A DNA stretch of 64,000 nt from NCBI RefSeq assembly GCF_009730915.1, contig NC_052484.1, positions 3,934,054 through 3,998,053 of the forward strand, written 5' to 3'. The DNA is from Dioscorea cayenensis subsp. rotundata (Eukaryota > Streptophyta > Magnoliopsida > Dioscoreales > Dioscoreaceae). A program made the position numbers and the translations under genes. Numbering within the stretch: the first letter of the stretch is position 1; every line of letters starts with the position of its first letter. Shown one piece after another: positions 20,411-31,816 of the stretch. Under the pieces are notes generated by a model. It was not told the DNA's origin. It saw only the letters and a list, made by a program, of their open reading frames with translations, and made no database searches.

Positions 20411-21968
20411 TTTACTGTTGTTTATGACAATCAATGATAGATTGGTGAATATGGAAGTAATGCTGCCTTGGCTGCAAAAATAATGGCACCCATTGTGATT
20501 ATATATATGTGAGTATAGATAGCTTCCTAAATTGATGGTAGCAGCAAGACCATGTTCTGTGAACTTTAGGAGAAGACAAAGAAATTAACATTTTTGGATT
20601 TGTTGAAACAAGAGGCACATGGAATGGACCCAATTACAGTTTCCATTGCACTTCCTCCTTAGCTTCTTGACAGTTGTATGACATTTCGGGTGTGAGGTGA
20701 TGGTCCTGAAAACAAATAAGGGAAGCAAGATGTGGAATCAAAAGATGCAGATTAGCTGGTGGAAACCGACTGATTGAGTACTGCCTGAGCAATTTGTTCA
20801 TGTGGACCTCCTCTGTTTAGACAAATTCACATGACATGAAAGAAAGTTAAGTCCTACTCCGTCGTCGTAATAATGAAGTTGTAGGTCTTTCATTAAGCTC
20901 CATCATTAGTAAGACATTAATAGTCTGGATATTCAAATACATTGTGCCACTGTTTCGTTGATGGGATTTCAAATGATGTATCTCCAAATCGGAAATCCAA
21001 GCCTTTTACTAGTGGTGTGCTTGAGGGATGTGGTCTGATTGCCATATCTCCAAATGAAAAGTAATGTTAAGATGTGGTTCTTGACTTTTGCTAAAATTGG
21101 AAATAAGTCAGAGGTACAACAGCTATAAATCCTTATCTCTAAATGCTTCATGAGAAAAACTGCTGTCCGAGTTCTGCAATTAGAATTCTGGTTTGCCAAT
21201 TGATGGACCAATCACATTTCTTTTAAATATCAACAGTATTCTTCCTGAACAATTCCTTTTGAGTTGTTTTGATTGTCAGAAAAGTTTAAATCTTTATGTT
21301 TAACAACACTGTTTATCCCAATAAATAAATAATTAAATAAGCAGAGTTAAAATAAAAGAGTCAAAGATATAAACTTCATTAATCCATTATTTGTAATCAA
21401 ACAATAGTTGATCAAAAACCAATACAAAGCAAGTAATTTTCCAGTATCAGATAATTATTGAAACACTGAGTTAAATTGCATTTATTTGAAGATGTACAAG
21501 AACTGCAGAAATTGCCTTCGAGTGAGCATAGATTGGATTTTATGTCATGACAACAGAAATGTGGCGATGGTCTATTATGACCTACACATAAAACACAAAA
21601 TTATGCCATGATTTGTGGCAATATGAACCAATATTTAAAGTCATAATTCGCAGAGTTATACTATAAAGTTCGGTAGATTAAAACTGGACCGAGAAGTCAC
21701 AACACTACCAATAAGATAAGGAGGAAATGCAATGCAACCATGAACACATCTGGGCCACTCTTCATGTGGCAATTTCATCACCAACTCCATAAATGTTATT
21801 TTCTATGTCTGTCTCATCAAGTCCACAGAACATGGACTTGCTCCTACCATCAATGAAGGAAGCTACCCTTTCTAATCTATATATAAAACATATTGCTGTC
21901 ATTGCTTTTGCCAAGCAACAAAAACTTTCATCACCAAGCTTTGATTAATTCTCATAGGCATCAGTGAA
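20411..21968. promoter_or_regulatory. Divergent region between SAUR copies 8 and 9
   Basis: The longest of the four divergent spacers. It holds the minus TATA at about 20499-20509, the conserved box in variant form at 20754-20773 (about 1.2 kb from copy 9, where other copies have it within 0.5 kb), TGTCTC at about 21810, and TATATATAAAA at 21878-21888, 91 bp before copy 9. About 0.8 kb of unrelated AT-rich DNA lies in the middle, which may be an old insertion. Confidence 0.5.
21878..21888 (+). promoter_or_regulatory. TATA box of SAUR copy 9
   Basis: TATATATAAAA, 91 bp before the ATG at 21969. Confidence 0.7.
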
Positions 21969-22379
21969 ATGGCAAGGAAGTGGCAGAAGATGGCAGCAAT
22001 GGGGAGAAAGATCACCTCACCAAGATCCGATGACCATTCTGATTTCGATGCATGCAGTACATCATCTGTTGCAGAAAAAGGCCATTTCAATGTGTATACT
22101 TTGGAAGGGAAACGGTTCATGGTTCCTTTAACATATCTAAATAATGTTCTTTTCAAGGAGCTCTTGAGGATCTCTGAAGAAGAATTCGGGTTGCCCGGCG
22201 ATGATCCGATCACATTGCCTTGTGATGCCGTATCCATGGAGTATGTCCTCTCCATGCTAAGAAGAGGAGTTTCTCAAGAAGTGGAGAGGGCATTGCTTAG
22301 CTCCATTTTCATTACTTGCCAATCCACATGTTCTACTTTTTCTGCAGAACATAATCAATTACCAATCTGCAGCTTTTGA
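21969..22379 (+). CDS. SAUR-family auxin-responsive protein, copy 9
   Basis: Intronless, 136 residues, last gene of the array: MARKWQKMAAMGRKITSPRSDD, core intact (EKGHFNVYTLEGKRF, FMVPLTYLNNVLF, LLRISEEEFGLPGDDP). Asp79 replaces the Gly of PGDGP. Pro84 is present, as is MEYVLSMLRRGVSQEVERALL. The tail is one residue shorter and ends LPICSF. It is the most diverged plus copy and the plus partner of copy 8, the only divergent pair in which both members are intact. The promoter includes TGTCTC, the classical auxin-response element core. Confidence 0.94.
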   Translation: MARKWQKMAAMGRKITSPRSDDHSDFDACSTSSVAEKGHFNVYTLEGKRFMVPLTYLNNVLFKELLRISEEEFGLPGDDPITLPCDAVSMEYVLSMLRRGVSQEVERALLSSIFITCQSTCSTFSAEHNQLPICSF

Positions 22380-24646
22380 ATCCTTGGAATTCTTATTGCA
22401 ATCTCAAAAATATACACTTGTACATTTTCTACAGTTTTGTGATGAAGAAATTTCTCAGAAATTCCATTTGATCAATCATGTACTAGACAATCAATTCAAC
22501 TAATACCTATAATTGCCCTACTCCCTAATCTGAGGTATTAAGGTAAAAAGTATCATGCAAAACAAACAAATAGACATTGACAACTTATTCAAGTGGTCAG
22601 ATGATTTTCTTGCCTACGCTCAAGGTCTCTTAATTGCAATTTTCTAAACTACTTAGTACCACTTTTTAGGGCACATGAACATATCTTCCAAGCCTGCCAC
22701 TATTTTTGATTTATTGAAATGTTATTGATACATGACCTAGATAACTTAAATGGCCTTGGGCAAGTAGTTTCTCATGTACTTGTTGCATTTGGCGGGTGCT
22801 ACAGAGAAGAATTTGAAACTCTAAATTCCCATTTCCCAACCATACTACAGACCTTTTATTCCCTCACATAATACAGCAACTACGTTAAATAATAGATAAT
22901 TAATGATGGAATAAACAACATTCTATATTTCATGAAAGCAACAAATGTGCAAGTCCTCCGACTACAGCTATCACTTTATCTGCTTGCACTGTTCTTGTTC
23001 TTGTATACTTCTATACTGTCTCAGGTTATATTTTACAATAGGCTATAGTCGGTTTTTTCTTTTTTTAGTTTTATCTTTCTCTAATGCATTAGCGGTTCAA
23101 CCACATTTCCAAAATATATATATATATATATATATAATAATTCATGATCAGGACATAAGTGGATTAACTACAAGTTAAAATGAGTAAAAATACTATTATG
23201 TTCAAATGAAAAACCTAGAATATTTTATTTCAACGAAATTATTAATGGATTATTTAAATTGTTTTTGTCTATGTTAATTTATAGCTTCATTGAAAGCAAA
23301 TTGCAGCTATATAGAGATGAATATTTGTTATTTCTTACAATGACATCAAATGTGAAAGCTTCACAAGGTGTAATTTTTTTTTTCCTGATAATTAGGATTC
23401 TCAAGTGTTTTGATTGATAAAACTTACCATTTTTATAAATTTTCTTTATTTTGAGAAGGATTAAGATGAATTAGGTCATTTGGTTCTAGTATGGAATTGA
23501 ACTCTATAAAAGAAATGACCTTAAGAACCAATATCTAATGCAAAAGAAAAGAAACGAAAACAAAACCTTAGTCTAGTTTGATTGATAAAAGAAAAGTGAA
23601 GAAATATATAAATACATTTCCAATATATATATATATATATATATATAACAATTCATGATCAAGGCATAAGTGGATTGACTGCAAATTAAAATGAGTAACA
23701 ATACTATTATCATTTAGATGGAAAACCTAGAAAATTTTATAGCAACTAAATTATGAATGGATTAATTAAATTGCTTGTGTATATTAATTTATAGCTTCAC
23801 TGAAAGCAAATTGCAGCTATATAGAGATGCATATTTATTATTTCTTACAACTATATCGAATGTAAAAGCTTCTCAACATGTAAGTATTTATTCTGATAAT
23901 TAGGAGTCTAAAGTGTTTTGATTGATAAAATTTACCATTTTATAAATTGTCGTGTTTTCAAGAAGAATTAAGCTGAATAAGGTTATTTGGTTCTATTCCA
24001 CAACTGACCTCTATAAAAGAAATGACCTTAAGAACCAATATCAAATGCAAAGCAAAAGAAAAGATAAATAAATAAATAAAACCTTAATCAAGTTTGATTG
24101 ATAAAAGAAAAGTGAAGAAATATATAAATAAGTACATGAACTTAAAAAGGCTTTTTTTCTTTTTCTTGTTCTTTGAATAAATGAGGAAAATAGGCAGATT
24201 ATGGAAAGAATGAAAATGCCCTGATAATAATAACTTTCCATTATTTTTTTACTTTGCTTCTATTTCCCTCAATTCACACCAAAATGAAGTAATCTCAATT
24301 TGCAACACTAAAATATATTTCATGTACATAAAGAGTGATGTGTAAACTGTTCCATTGATAAGCAGAAAATCATATATATAAATGCCACACTTTACATTTT
24401 CAATTAAGTGACAAGCTTCACTATATAAAAATGTCAAGCTCCAGTATATCAAAATGCAGAAATAATTTTCAATTGGATTCATGACATGAAGCTCCATATC
24501 TTCTTGGTATACTCAGGAAACAAATTAGCAGAACACAACTGACCTTTCTGTTGGCAGAATGTATGGTCGTAAGGAGGGGCTCCATAACAGTATATCTCTG
24601 ATCTCATGTTTCTCACTGTTTATACCAATCAAAAGAAGAAAAACAT
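22380..24646. other. AT-rich intergenic region with tandem duplication
   Basis: No gene seen. It contains two (TA)n runs and the 511-bp duplication listed separately. Its right end is the 3' flank of the TLC gene. Confidence 0.6.
23103..24134. repeat. Direct tandem duplication, period 511 bp
   Basis: Copy A begins ACATTTCC plus a (TA)n run at 23103; copy B begins the same way at 23614 and ends near 24134. The two align throughout with scattered substitutions and short indels, for example TTGCAGCTATATAGAGATG at about 23301 and 23811, and AAGAAATGACCTTAAGAACC at about 23512 and 24018. No coding potential. Confidence 0.85.
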
Positions 24647-27301
24647 TCAGTCCCGATGTGGCTGCTGGTTCCTCTCTCGCTTGAATGCTTTGAAGAGATC
24701 TAGGCCGAGAAAAACATTGAGCAGATTCATTCCTGCCATGCCAAAGAGAGCCAGTGGGAGTACGATCCCTTTCTCAAACTTAGGGGCATCGACAATGAGC
24801 TTGTATGTAATCAAGATGTGGCAGACAACCCTTGCTAAAATGAACATTGCCCAGTTAAGCATCCATTCCACTCTTACTACTCGACTCTTGGCATCACGAA
24901 GCCCAGCCATTCGCCGTACTTTTCTTACATGAAGAAAGATGGAATGAAGCTGGCAATCAAGAATAACAACATTACTTATGTGCTTGTGCTTTGAAAATAA
25001 ATTTGCTCCTTTGCATGACTTCAAGAACTAATTACATATGCTGTATGTATGCTCTTAAAAATGGTAAATACAAGTAAGTGTACCACTGCAAGAATATGTG
25101 AAAAATTCAAATATTTACTTCTTTGGTCTAATGGAACACTGTAAATGCCAGGCTTCTATTAGCCTAACCTGCCATATCGGCCCATACACTTTCAAACGAA
25201 AGGCAGTTGAAATGATATAGCTGAAATATGCGGCTTCATTAAATGCATGAGAATAATTAGTCCTAAACTTTTTACATATTTACTAACTGATGATTCAGAG
25301 ATGCATACATGCAATCAAAATAATATCGTATGGAGCATTCTAAAAGCTCATAGTTATAGCTCAAATGAATATGAATGATCATATGGAGTTTCAAATACTA
25401 TGTATATACCTCACAAACTAGAGTAAGAATAAGATAGTTGATGGCAACTTTCCGGTATAAAGCGAGTGTGAAACAGACCAGCAGTATCAGATGATGCAAA
25501 AGGATTGAAGGAATCCAACCAGTATATAGCCGATAACGGAGCATGTCCCATTGGTCATAAGCAAAGTAACCACAGGAAACACACAAAGCTGAATACGCAC
25601 CTAGCCAGGTGCCATTGACCAATTGCACATGTACAAATGTGTTGTCAAGACCCCTGATCACTAATTGATTAACCAGAACAGGAACAACTGCAAAGCATCC
25701 ACAAGACAAATATTCAACTCATCAAAATTTTACATATATAAGTAAATTTTGCTGCATTGATGGAATTGACAAAACTTGAAGGATAAAATCAACACTGTTG
25801 GCACTAAAAGTTGAATAGCATTCTAAGAGTCAAATAAACGTTTCTGACATTACTTGTTAGAGATAACCCTTTCTTTGAGGTGTGAGGATTGTACTTACAG
25901 AGACATAAACATCACTGTGGCTATCATTCCTGTCACATATGGTATTGATGACTCATTATTTAGTCAGCTGTAGTGCAGCTCCGACTAATGTGAAAGGACT
26001 GTCAATGAGAGTAAACGCTAGAAAGGGCTTTTCCTCATTGAGTATAAAAGGCCAACTTGCATTTTGATGGAAAAACTAAACCTCAAACTAAGAGGATAAA
26101 AATATTCATTTTTTTTCTTCTTTTGATAGTGAAATGTCATGTCACACTCCAAAGAGAATTAAGACTAGCAGTTGGTGTAACCTACAAGCAATTTTGTGAG
26201 GCTTATGGAAAGAACAAACTTGTGAAGGAATGGGGCTTTAAACAAAGTTAAGAGGCATGAGATCTACTTGCACATTCTACCAAGTAATACACGTGCATTG
26301 GTTCATAGAATTCTATTCTTACAAGTTGAGATTTTTGGATTTGAGGCAGGCAGCTATGAATCCTTTTCTTTCAGTAAACTTTCTTTTCATTCCGTTATTT
26401 TTGGTTTAAACATACCTCCCAGTCTGCAAATTGTGCTATTAATACTTGCTTGAGTAGTTTTATAAAAATCTAAAACTTGAAAGAACATACAATAAACTTC
26501 CATAAATAATGGAGATATAAATAGCATTAGCTTGAAAATCCAAGAACATGACATGATATATCTCACAAATGCCTTAAACCAAGCTCAGAAGTGCCCCAAA
26601 ACCAAAAGAATTAATAATCTGCGTTACAAATCCACATAACACAAATGTCATCAACTTCCAATTCCTACCACCATTAAACCCATATCCAAACAACACTATT
26701 TAACAGAACCCCAAAACCCCCAGTCACACCAACTTCCAATCCCAACCACCAGAAACCTTCTAAGAATTCCAAGCAAAAAAAAAATTAAACTCTCTCCAAT
26801 CCCAGGTACAACATTCCATACAAATGACTAGAAAACATTAATTTTTTTTTTCCCAAATTCAACCATCAAATCCAATTAAAACTACAAAATCCCTTCTTTT
26901 TTTTTCCCAATCCCAACCCTCAAAACCAAGACTTTCCAACAAATCCATCAACAAAAATCCAAACCGAAAAGCACTTGAAAACCCCCCTCCACCCAAATCC
27001 AAACTTCACAACATCACATCGCAATCATCAAAAAGGAAAGCAGTGGAGAGGACAAATTTACTCACCAGACACAGAGGTAATCGTAGAGTGAAGCAAGGAA
27101 ACAGAGGTATTGACAAAGAGAGGATCTCTGGAGACAAAGAAGCGAATGGCCCAGTTTGCAGCTTGGTAGAACCCAAAGCCAACAACAATGGCGACAAGCT
27201 CTCTCCTTTTGTTGAAGACGATCTCGTACGCCACGGAGACTGCCCAGAGAACCAGCGTCGCCATGAAAAACACCCCAACGACGTCTCCCCCATTCCCTCT
27301 C

Positions 27302-27306
<5 letters not shown>
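24647..27306 (-). CDS. TLC domain membrane protein (At5g14285-like)
   Basis: Three exons on the minus strand: 27306-27066, 25687-25410 and 24949-24647, all with GT-AG junctions, giving 273 residues and a TGA stop. The protein is hydrophobic with several membrane spans (for example 9-31 and 38-57, the stretch around 139-160, and two near the C-terminus). It has TLC-family marks: LLHSTITS around His73, GYFAYDQWDMLR around Asp125, and the His pair LLHHL at 145-146. The last exon opens LHSIFLHVRKVRRM and ends in a basic LFKAFKRERNQQ tail. TLC proteins include ceramide synthases, but this TMEM56-like branch has no firmly known reaction in plants. The ATG follows directly on a (GA)13 leader. Intron 1 is 1.38 kb. 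Confidence 0.9.

Positions 27307-27332
<26 letters not shown>
27307..27332 (-). repeat. (GA)13 microsatellite in the 5' leader
   Basis: Thirteen CT units on the plus strand, reading (AG)n immediately before the ATG of the TLC gene. GA-rich leaders of this kind are common in plant genes and can bind BPC/GAGA factors. Confidence 0.85.
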
Positions 27333-27640
27333 GTGGAGCTTGAGCTTCTTTGCTTCTCGGCTGAGTTATCGCGAGAACTACTTTGAACGGGTCGGATTTG
27401 TATAGACACAACCCGAATCCAAATTCTATCGTGGGAATCCGGGGTTCTGTTTTCGGATCGGGTTCTGGGTTTCGGGTTTGAGCAAAACCCGACCCGTTAA
27501 ATAGTTAGTGAGGACGTTTTGGTCAGTTTGGTACCCTCAAACGACATTGGACTAGTTCCGGAAGTCTGGGAAGTAAACATTTCACTTTTCAGTTTTTTTT
27601 TCCTTTTTTTTTTTCTTAAGGAAAAATAAAAAAGAAAACA
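27333..27640. promoter_or_regulatory. Promoter region of the TLC gene
   Basis: Short region between the GA leader and the Mutator-like element. It holds GGGTTTCGGGTTTGAGC-type GC-richer text and a T-run at about 27591-27614. No TATA box recognised. Confidence 0.4.
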
Positions 27641-27887
27641 GGGAAGTATTTAATAGTCCCGGAGAGTTTGCACATTTTCCTATTTGTCCCTTGCTAGTTT
27701 CCCATTTCCTTGTAAATCCCTCCTTTATTGAGCTCTTTTTTGTTTTTTAAGCCAGATTCCACAAACAGTGTGAATATAGGGTTAAATGACAGTGGAACTA
27801 TCGAAATTACTAGAATACCCCTCTAAATAGAGAAAATCCTCAAGCTACGCAAAAGACAAGGATACCCTCCATCGTCTTTTTCCTCTT

Positions 27888-28065
27888 CTTATTTATTATT
27901 TATTATTTATTATTCTTTCTTTTTATTTTTTATTTATTATTTATTTATTAATTATTTATTAATTTTATTCTTATTTATTTATTTATTTATTATTCTCTAT
28001 TTATTATTATCATTATCATTTATTATTTATATATATATATATATTTATTATTTATTCTTCTGTAG
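27888..28065. repeat. TTATT-rich low-complexity tract
   Basis: Runs of TTATTTATTATTTATT with a short (AT)n near 28030. Part of the MULE interior. Confidence 0.8.
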
Positions 28066-28179
28066 ATAAAATTTTTTATTTCAACATATAAACATTTCCG
28101 CAAATATAAATCCATAACACTTGAAACACATATACACAGGAAAATAGAACGATAAATCAAAAATCGTATAGCACACAAA

Positions 28180-29030
28180 TACAACTATAATTACACATAA
28201 ACAAACATAATTAAACATGAATAAACATAATTACACATAAAGAAACATACTTACACGGGAATACTATATATTACATAAGAATATCTAACATTACACAGAA
28301 ACACATGTTATTACACATGAAACACATAAAGTATGGATACACCTACATGTAAATGTACACGTAGACAGTACAAAACATCAAAATAGATAAAAAAAAAAAA
28401 CTACATAAAAGATTTTTTATTGTTAGTCCGCAATAACTGCATTACAAGATCGATGATTATGTCCCATCTCCTACAGGAACACTTCCGAACCCGTAGATTG
28501 ATAAAACTATTGTGATTGTCAACCACTTCGTAAGTGTCATCGATTGATCGGCCCACCCGCAAAAATCGACTGTCTTTGACAATTTGTTCAAGCTTCTTGC
28601 GTATCTCAAGGCAAAGATATGTATCCTACTTGACCGACACTTCGCACCGCTCAGCTAGCATGTTCATAAGTTTAAACATGCGCAGTAATATGCAAGAAGC
28701 TAATTAAAAGTTGGTAATTCATATAAACAATTAATGTTACACACAAATCTATAATAATACATAGTAATGTTCGATTTTAAATATTAACTATATTTACTAC
28801 ACAGGTAGTGAGAATATTACACATGAACATAATATCGTACACACAAACCTAAAATAATACATAGTAATATACTATTTTACATATTAACGTCTGGTAGTAC
28901 ACAGATATGAAAAGTATTACACATTAACAGTTTTATCTACACATGACCTTCTAATACTATATAGGAACAAATGAGTTTATACACTAACAAAAAATTTTAC
29001 ACACTAACGTTTACTAATACACAAAAAAAC
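28180..29030. repeat. Degenerate ATTACACA(T/G)(A/G)AA repeat field
   Basis: The motif ATTACACATGAA and variants (AATACATAGTA, TTTACACACTAAC, TCTACACATGACC) recur at irregular 18-40 bp steps, at least fifteen times here, and again at about 29780-29880 between transposase blocks. No coding potential. Confidence 0.65.
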
Positions 29031-30150
29031 ACTAAATTGTAGATTTAATCTAACCTTATAAAATCGACCATGCTCGTTACCTGTAGATGTCTTGCCTCTA
29101 TGATCATTGAAAGACTCCGCTACATTCGAGAACATCTCGCACCACCATATACCCTGTAGTAAATAGTTAGACCAATGATCAACGTCGGATTTGTGTAACA
29201 ACCAAGCGTGTGCATCATCAGAAGTAGATGCAAGTTCACTTACCTAATCGTCGACCTCCTTGGATGTGTACCCGTACGTAATTTTGATGATTAAAGTCCA
29301 ACATTGTTGTTTCAATGCTTTTCTAAGTCTGCCATTGGCCTTTATGAAGTTAGCCTCCAAATGGCGCATAGAATAACCATGCGGCGATGAGAGGAAACTC
29401 TCACAACTACGTTCACTAAGACCCTTGGATCAATCCGAGATAAATGTAATAACTTCTACATAGTCATCTTGACCGTACAATACCTCCCCGAGAGTAGCAA
29501 GAAACTCAGTCAAATTCTCATTTGTTTCGTTAACAACTACAACAAATGCTCCATGGAAGATAACCCTTATTGTCATCTTTACCGGTTGCATCTAATAGAA
29601 TCCTGATGTACTTACCAAGCAAATGCATTCCGTCAACGAAAAAGTAATGGCATGTACCCTTGCTTGGACCCCAACAAACAAGCTCGAAATGAGAAAAGTC
29701 TCGACATCGGCGTTCATGATTGTTAAGAAGGAATTTCTGCATGACAATGTATAACACAGATAATATCAGTAACAACGTTTATTACACACCAAATTTAAAA
29801 ACTATACAGAAATGAATAATATTACACATGAATGCATAATATCACATAGAAAGTACTAATATTACACAGCAAGTACTGTTGCTAAAGGAAACACTTGAAG
29901 CTAATTTAATATACATAAAAGTGTTTAATTACATAGAAACATGCAAATTAAAGGTAACCGACACTCGATTTGGCAAAGCATTTTGTACGAGTCAGATGTT
30001 ATGAACTTCACCCTTACTCGAGAAACATCTAGTGCCCATCACTCACATATGTCACCTATTACTGTTTGTTTTCCATGAACTCAATACAGCGAATTGAAGC
30101 ATGCGTCCTTCTCCTTTGTATTGCACCACGGCACAAAAGGTATCCGTTGA
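28420..30150 (-). pseudogene. Degenerate MULE transposase
   Basis: The minus strand carries, across several frames, the landmarks of a MuDR-type transposase. FVDGMHLLGKY near 29630 carries the first catalytic Asp, with ATGKD downstream. FISDWSKGL near 29425 is the second Asp block (the plus-strand CTTGACC region). Next are RHLEANFIKANGRLRKAL near 29340, SDVDHWSNYL near 29180, and SNVAESFN near 29120 with the third acidic residue. KCSCRRWD near 28475 is the start of a SWIM zinc finger. Many stops and frameshifts lie between them, and the His part of the SWIM finger is gone. It is not functional. Confidence 0.8.
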
Positions 30151-30390
30151 TTATGAACACCTGCATGAAATTTGAAAAAGCTACAAAATTTATCGGTTGT
30201 TACTTACTATAAAAGATGAGAAAATGAAGAACCTCAAAAAGCATTCCCCACAGCCTCTACAAAATGGAGAATAAAAAATGAGACAACGACGAACCTAAGA
30301 AAGCTATTTTTCGGGCCTTAAGAAGGTGCAGAATAACAATAATGACAATGAATAATCGAAGGAGAACAAAAAAAAGGGAAACTTTGTTGA

Positions 30391-30449
30391 AGAAGAAGAA
30401 GAAGAAGAAGAAGAAGAAGAAGATGATGATGATGATGATGATGATGATA
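30391..30449. repeat. Compound (GAA)n-(GAT)n microsatellite
   Basis: About nine GAA units followed by about eight GAT units inside the MULE. Confidence 0.85.
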
Positions 30450-30718
30450 AAAAAAAATTAAAAAAAGTTATGACATTGCACATTTGCTTTTAACTTTTCT
30501 CCAAAAGTTGATGTGGCATGGAGGGAAAAATCCCTCCAATGTTTGCTTTTGAGACAAGGGCAAGCTTGACATTTCACAGCCAATTAACTAACGACTTTGA
30601 CAGTAAGGACTGAAAAGGAATGGAAACAATAAAGGAGGGGCTTTTTTTGAAAATGGAAAAGTCAGAGGGACTGAATAGGAAGAATGAAACTTTCCATAGA
30701 CTAAAAAGTAATTTTCCC

Positions 30719-31359
30719 AAAAGAAAAACATAAACCTCCCCGTCACCCTTTAGACAGCCCGTGGGCCCGCCCCTTGGTGTCAAATCAGCTTAGCGAGATT
30801 AGTGAGACAAAATTCCCCCACCACAACATTACTCTATTAAATAAGCAAGCAAGACAACTAGAACAAGCTAACAAGCAAGCATCCATAACAAGAAGCCAAG
30901 CATAGAGAGAAAAACATTACTCTATTAAATAAGAAGAGTTCAAACAACCAGGGCTAATACCTCTTCAAGATTTCTCACATCTATCCCTAAACATGGAACT
31001 AAAGAGACTTTTTATAGTTTATCCCAAACACAAAGGATGCCCAAAGATGATCACAATCCAAGGGCTAGCATGAAGTCAATAGTTATGTCAAAAAAAAAAA
31101 AAACATAATAGTCCACTTGCTATAGTTGAGCCCTGTTTATATCCTTATCTCCGAGCTATACTGTTATCAGACATCATTCACCTGCCTAGACATGCTCGGT
31201 ATTGTCACACCCCTGTGCACACTCAGCTTCGGTCACATGCACACCATCCTGCCTCTTGGTCATGGACTCACGACGTGTACGTCAGCCAAAGTCTCTCAAT
31301 TATGGCCAAACACCCCCTCGCTACATGTATGTCTGCCCTCTCATACGAAATTTGACTAA
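30719..31359. other. Intergenic between MULE and Harbinger
   Basis: Contains a direct repeat ACTCTATTAAATAAG at about 30831 and 30924, and a GC-richer stretch at about 31190-31355. That stretch continues on the far side of the Harbinger element (43630 onwards), so the element split an older GC-rich sequence. No gene recognised. Confidence 0.5.
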
Positions 31360-31502
31360 GGAGTTGTTTGGTTGACAGTAAGTCAAATTACATGTAAATG
31401 GACTTACAGTGTAAATGAAATTACTGTATTTCAACTTACATTCATTGTTGTTTAGTTTGATGTAAGTGAAAATGCTGTATTTACTTTTTATATATTTGGT
31501 TT

Positions 31503-31816
31503 TAGGGTTTGTTTGGATTAGCTTTTGGAAAACCAAGAAGTGTTTTTTTATAAGTTAAGCACTTATGAGTTCAAAAAAAGTTGTTTGTATTGCCTATTCT
31601 GCAAAAGCAGAAGCTGTTAAAAAAAGCTGAAAAACAGCTTTTTTTCATAAGCTCGTCATGACCAGCTTCTGAAAAAGCTGTTTTTTAGCTTATTTTTACA
31701 GCTTCTGCTTTTACAAAAAAGCTAATTCAAACGCAAAATACAAAAAAATGCTTAACTTACTCTAGAGAAGCATTTTTTTCCCGAAGCACTTCTACGAAAC
31801 TGAAAAAAAAAACCCA
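31503..31816. mobile_element. Foldback MITE-like element
   Basis: The outer arms GGGTTTGTTTGGATTAGC and the reverse complement of the right side share segments such as GAAGTGCTT, AAGTTAAGCA, AAAGCAGAAGCTGT and AAAACAGCTTTTT, so much of the unit can fold on itself around about 31660. No coding sequence. Class uncertain (hAT-like MITE is one option). Confidence 0.5.

Larger units (their letters stand above)
27641..30718 (-). mobile_element. Mutator-like element (MULE)
   Basis: The left end GGGAAGTATTTAATAGTCC... and the reverse complement of the right end GGGAAAATTACTTTTTAGTC... align imperfectly for more than 90 bp, both passing through CCCTCCTTTATTG. These are long terminal inverted repeats, as in Mutator elements. 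The flanks are near-identical A-rich strings (AAAAAGAAAACA left, AAAAGAAAAACA right), which fits a decayed 9-bp target duplication. The interior holds a degenerate transposase and AT-rich filler with an unusual ATTACACA repeat. Confidence 0.75.

Noticed and set aside
20411..20434. Eight-residue N-terminal extension of the minus SAUR copy 8
   Set aside because: It begins with TTG, not ATG. The aligned ATG is at 20410.
28180..29030. CRISPR-like array in the ATTACACA repeat field
   Set aside because: Repeats are degenerate and unevenly spaced, spacers are not defined, and the host is a plant nucleus.
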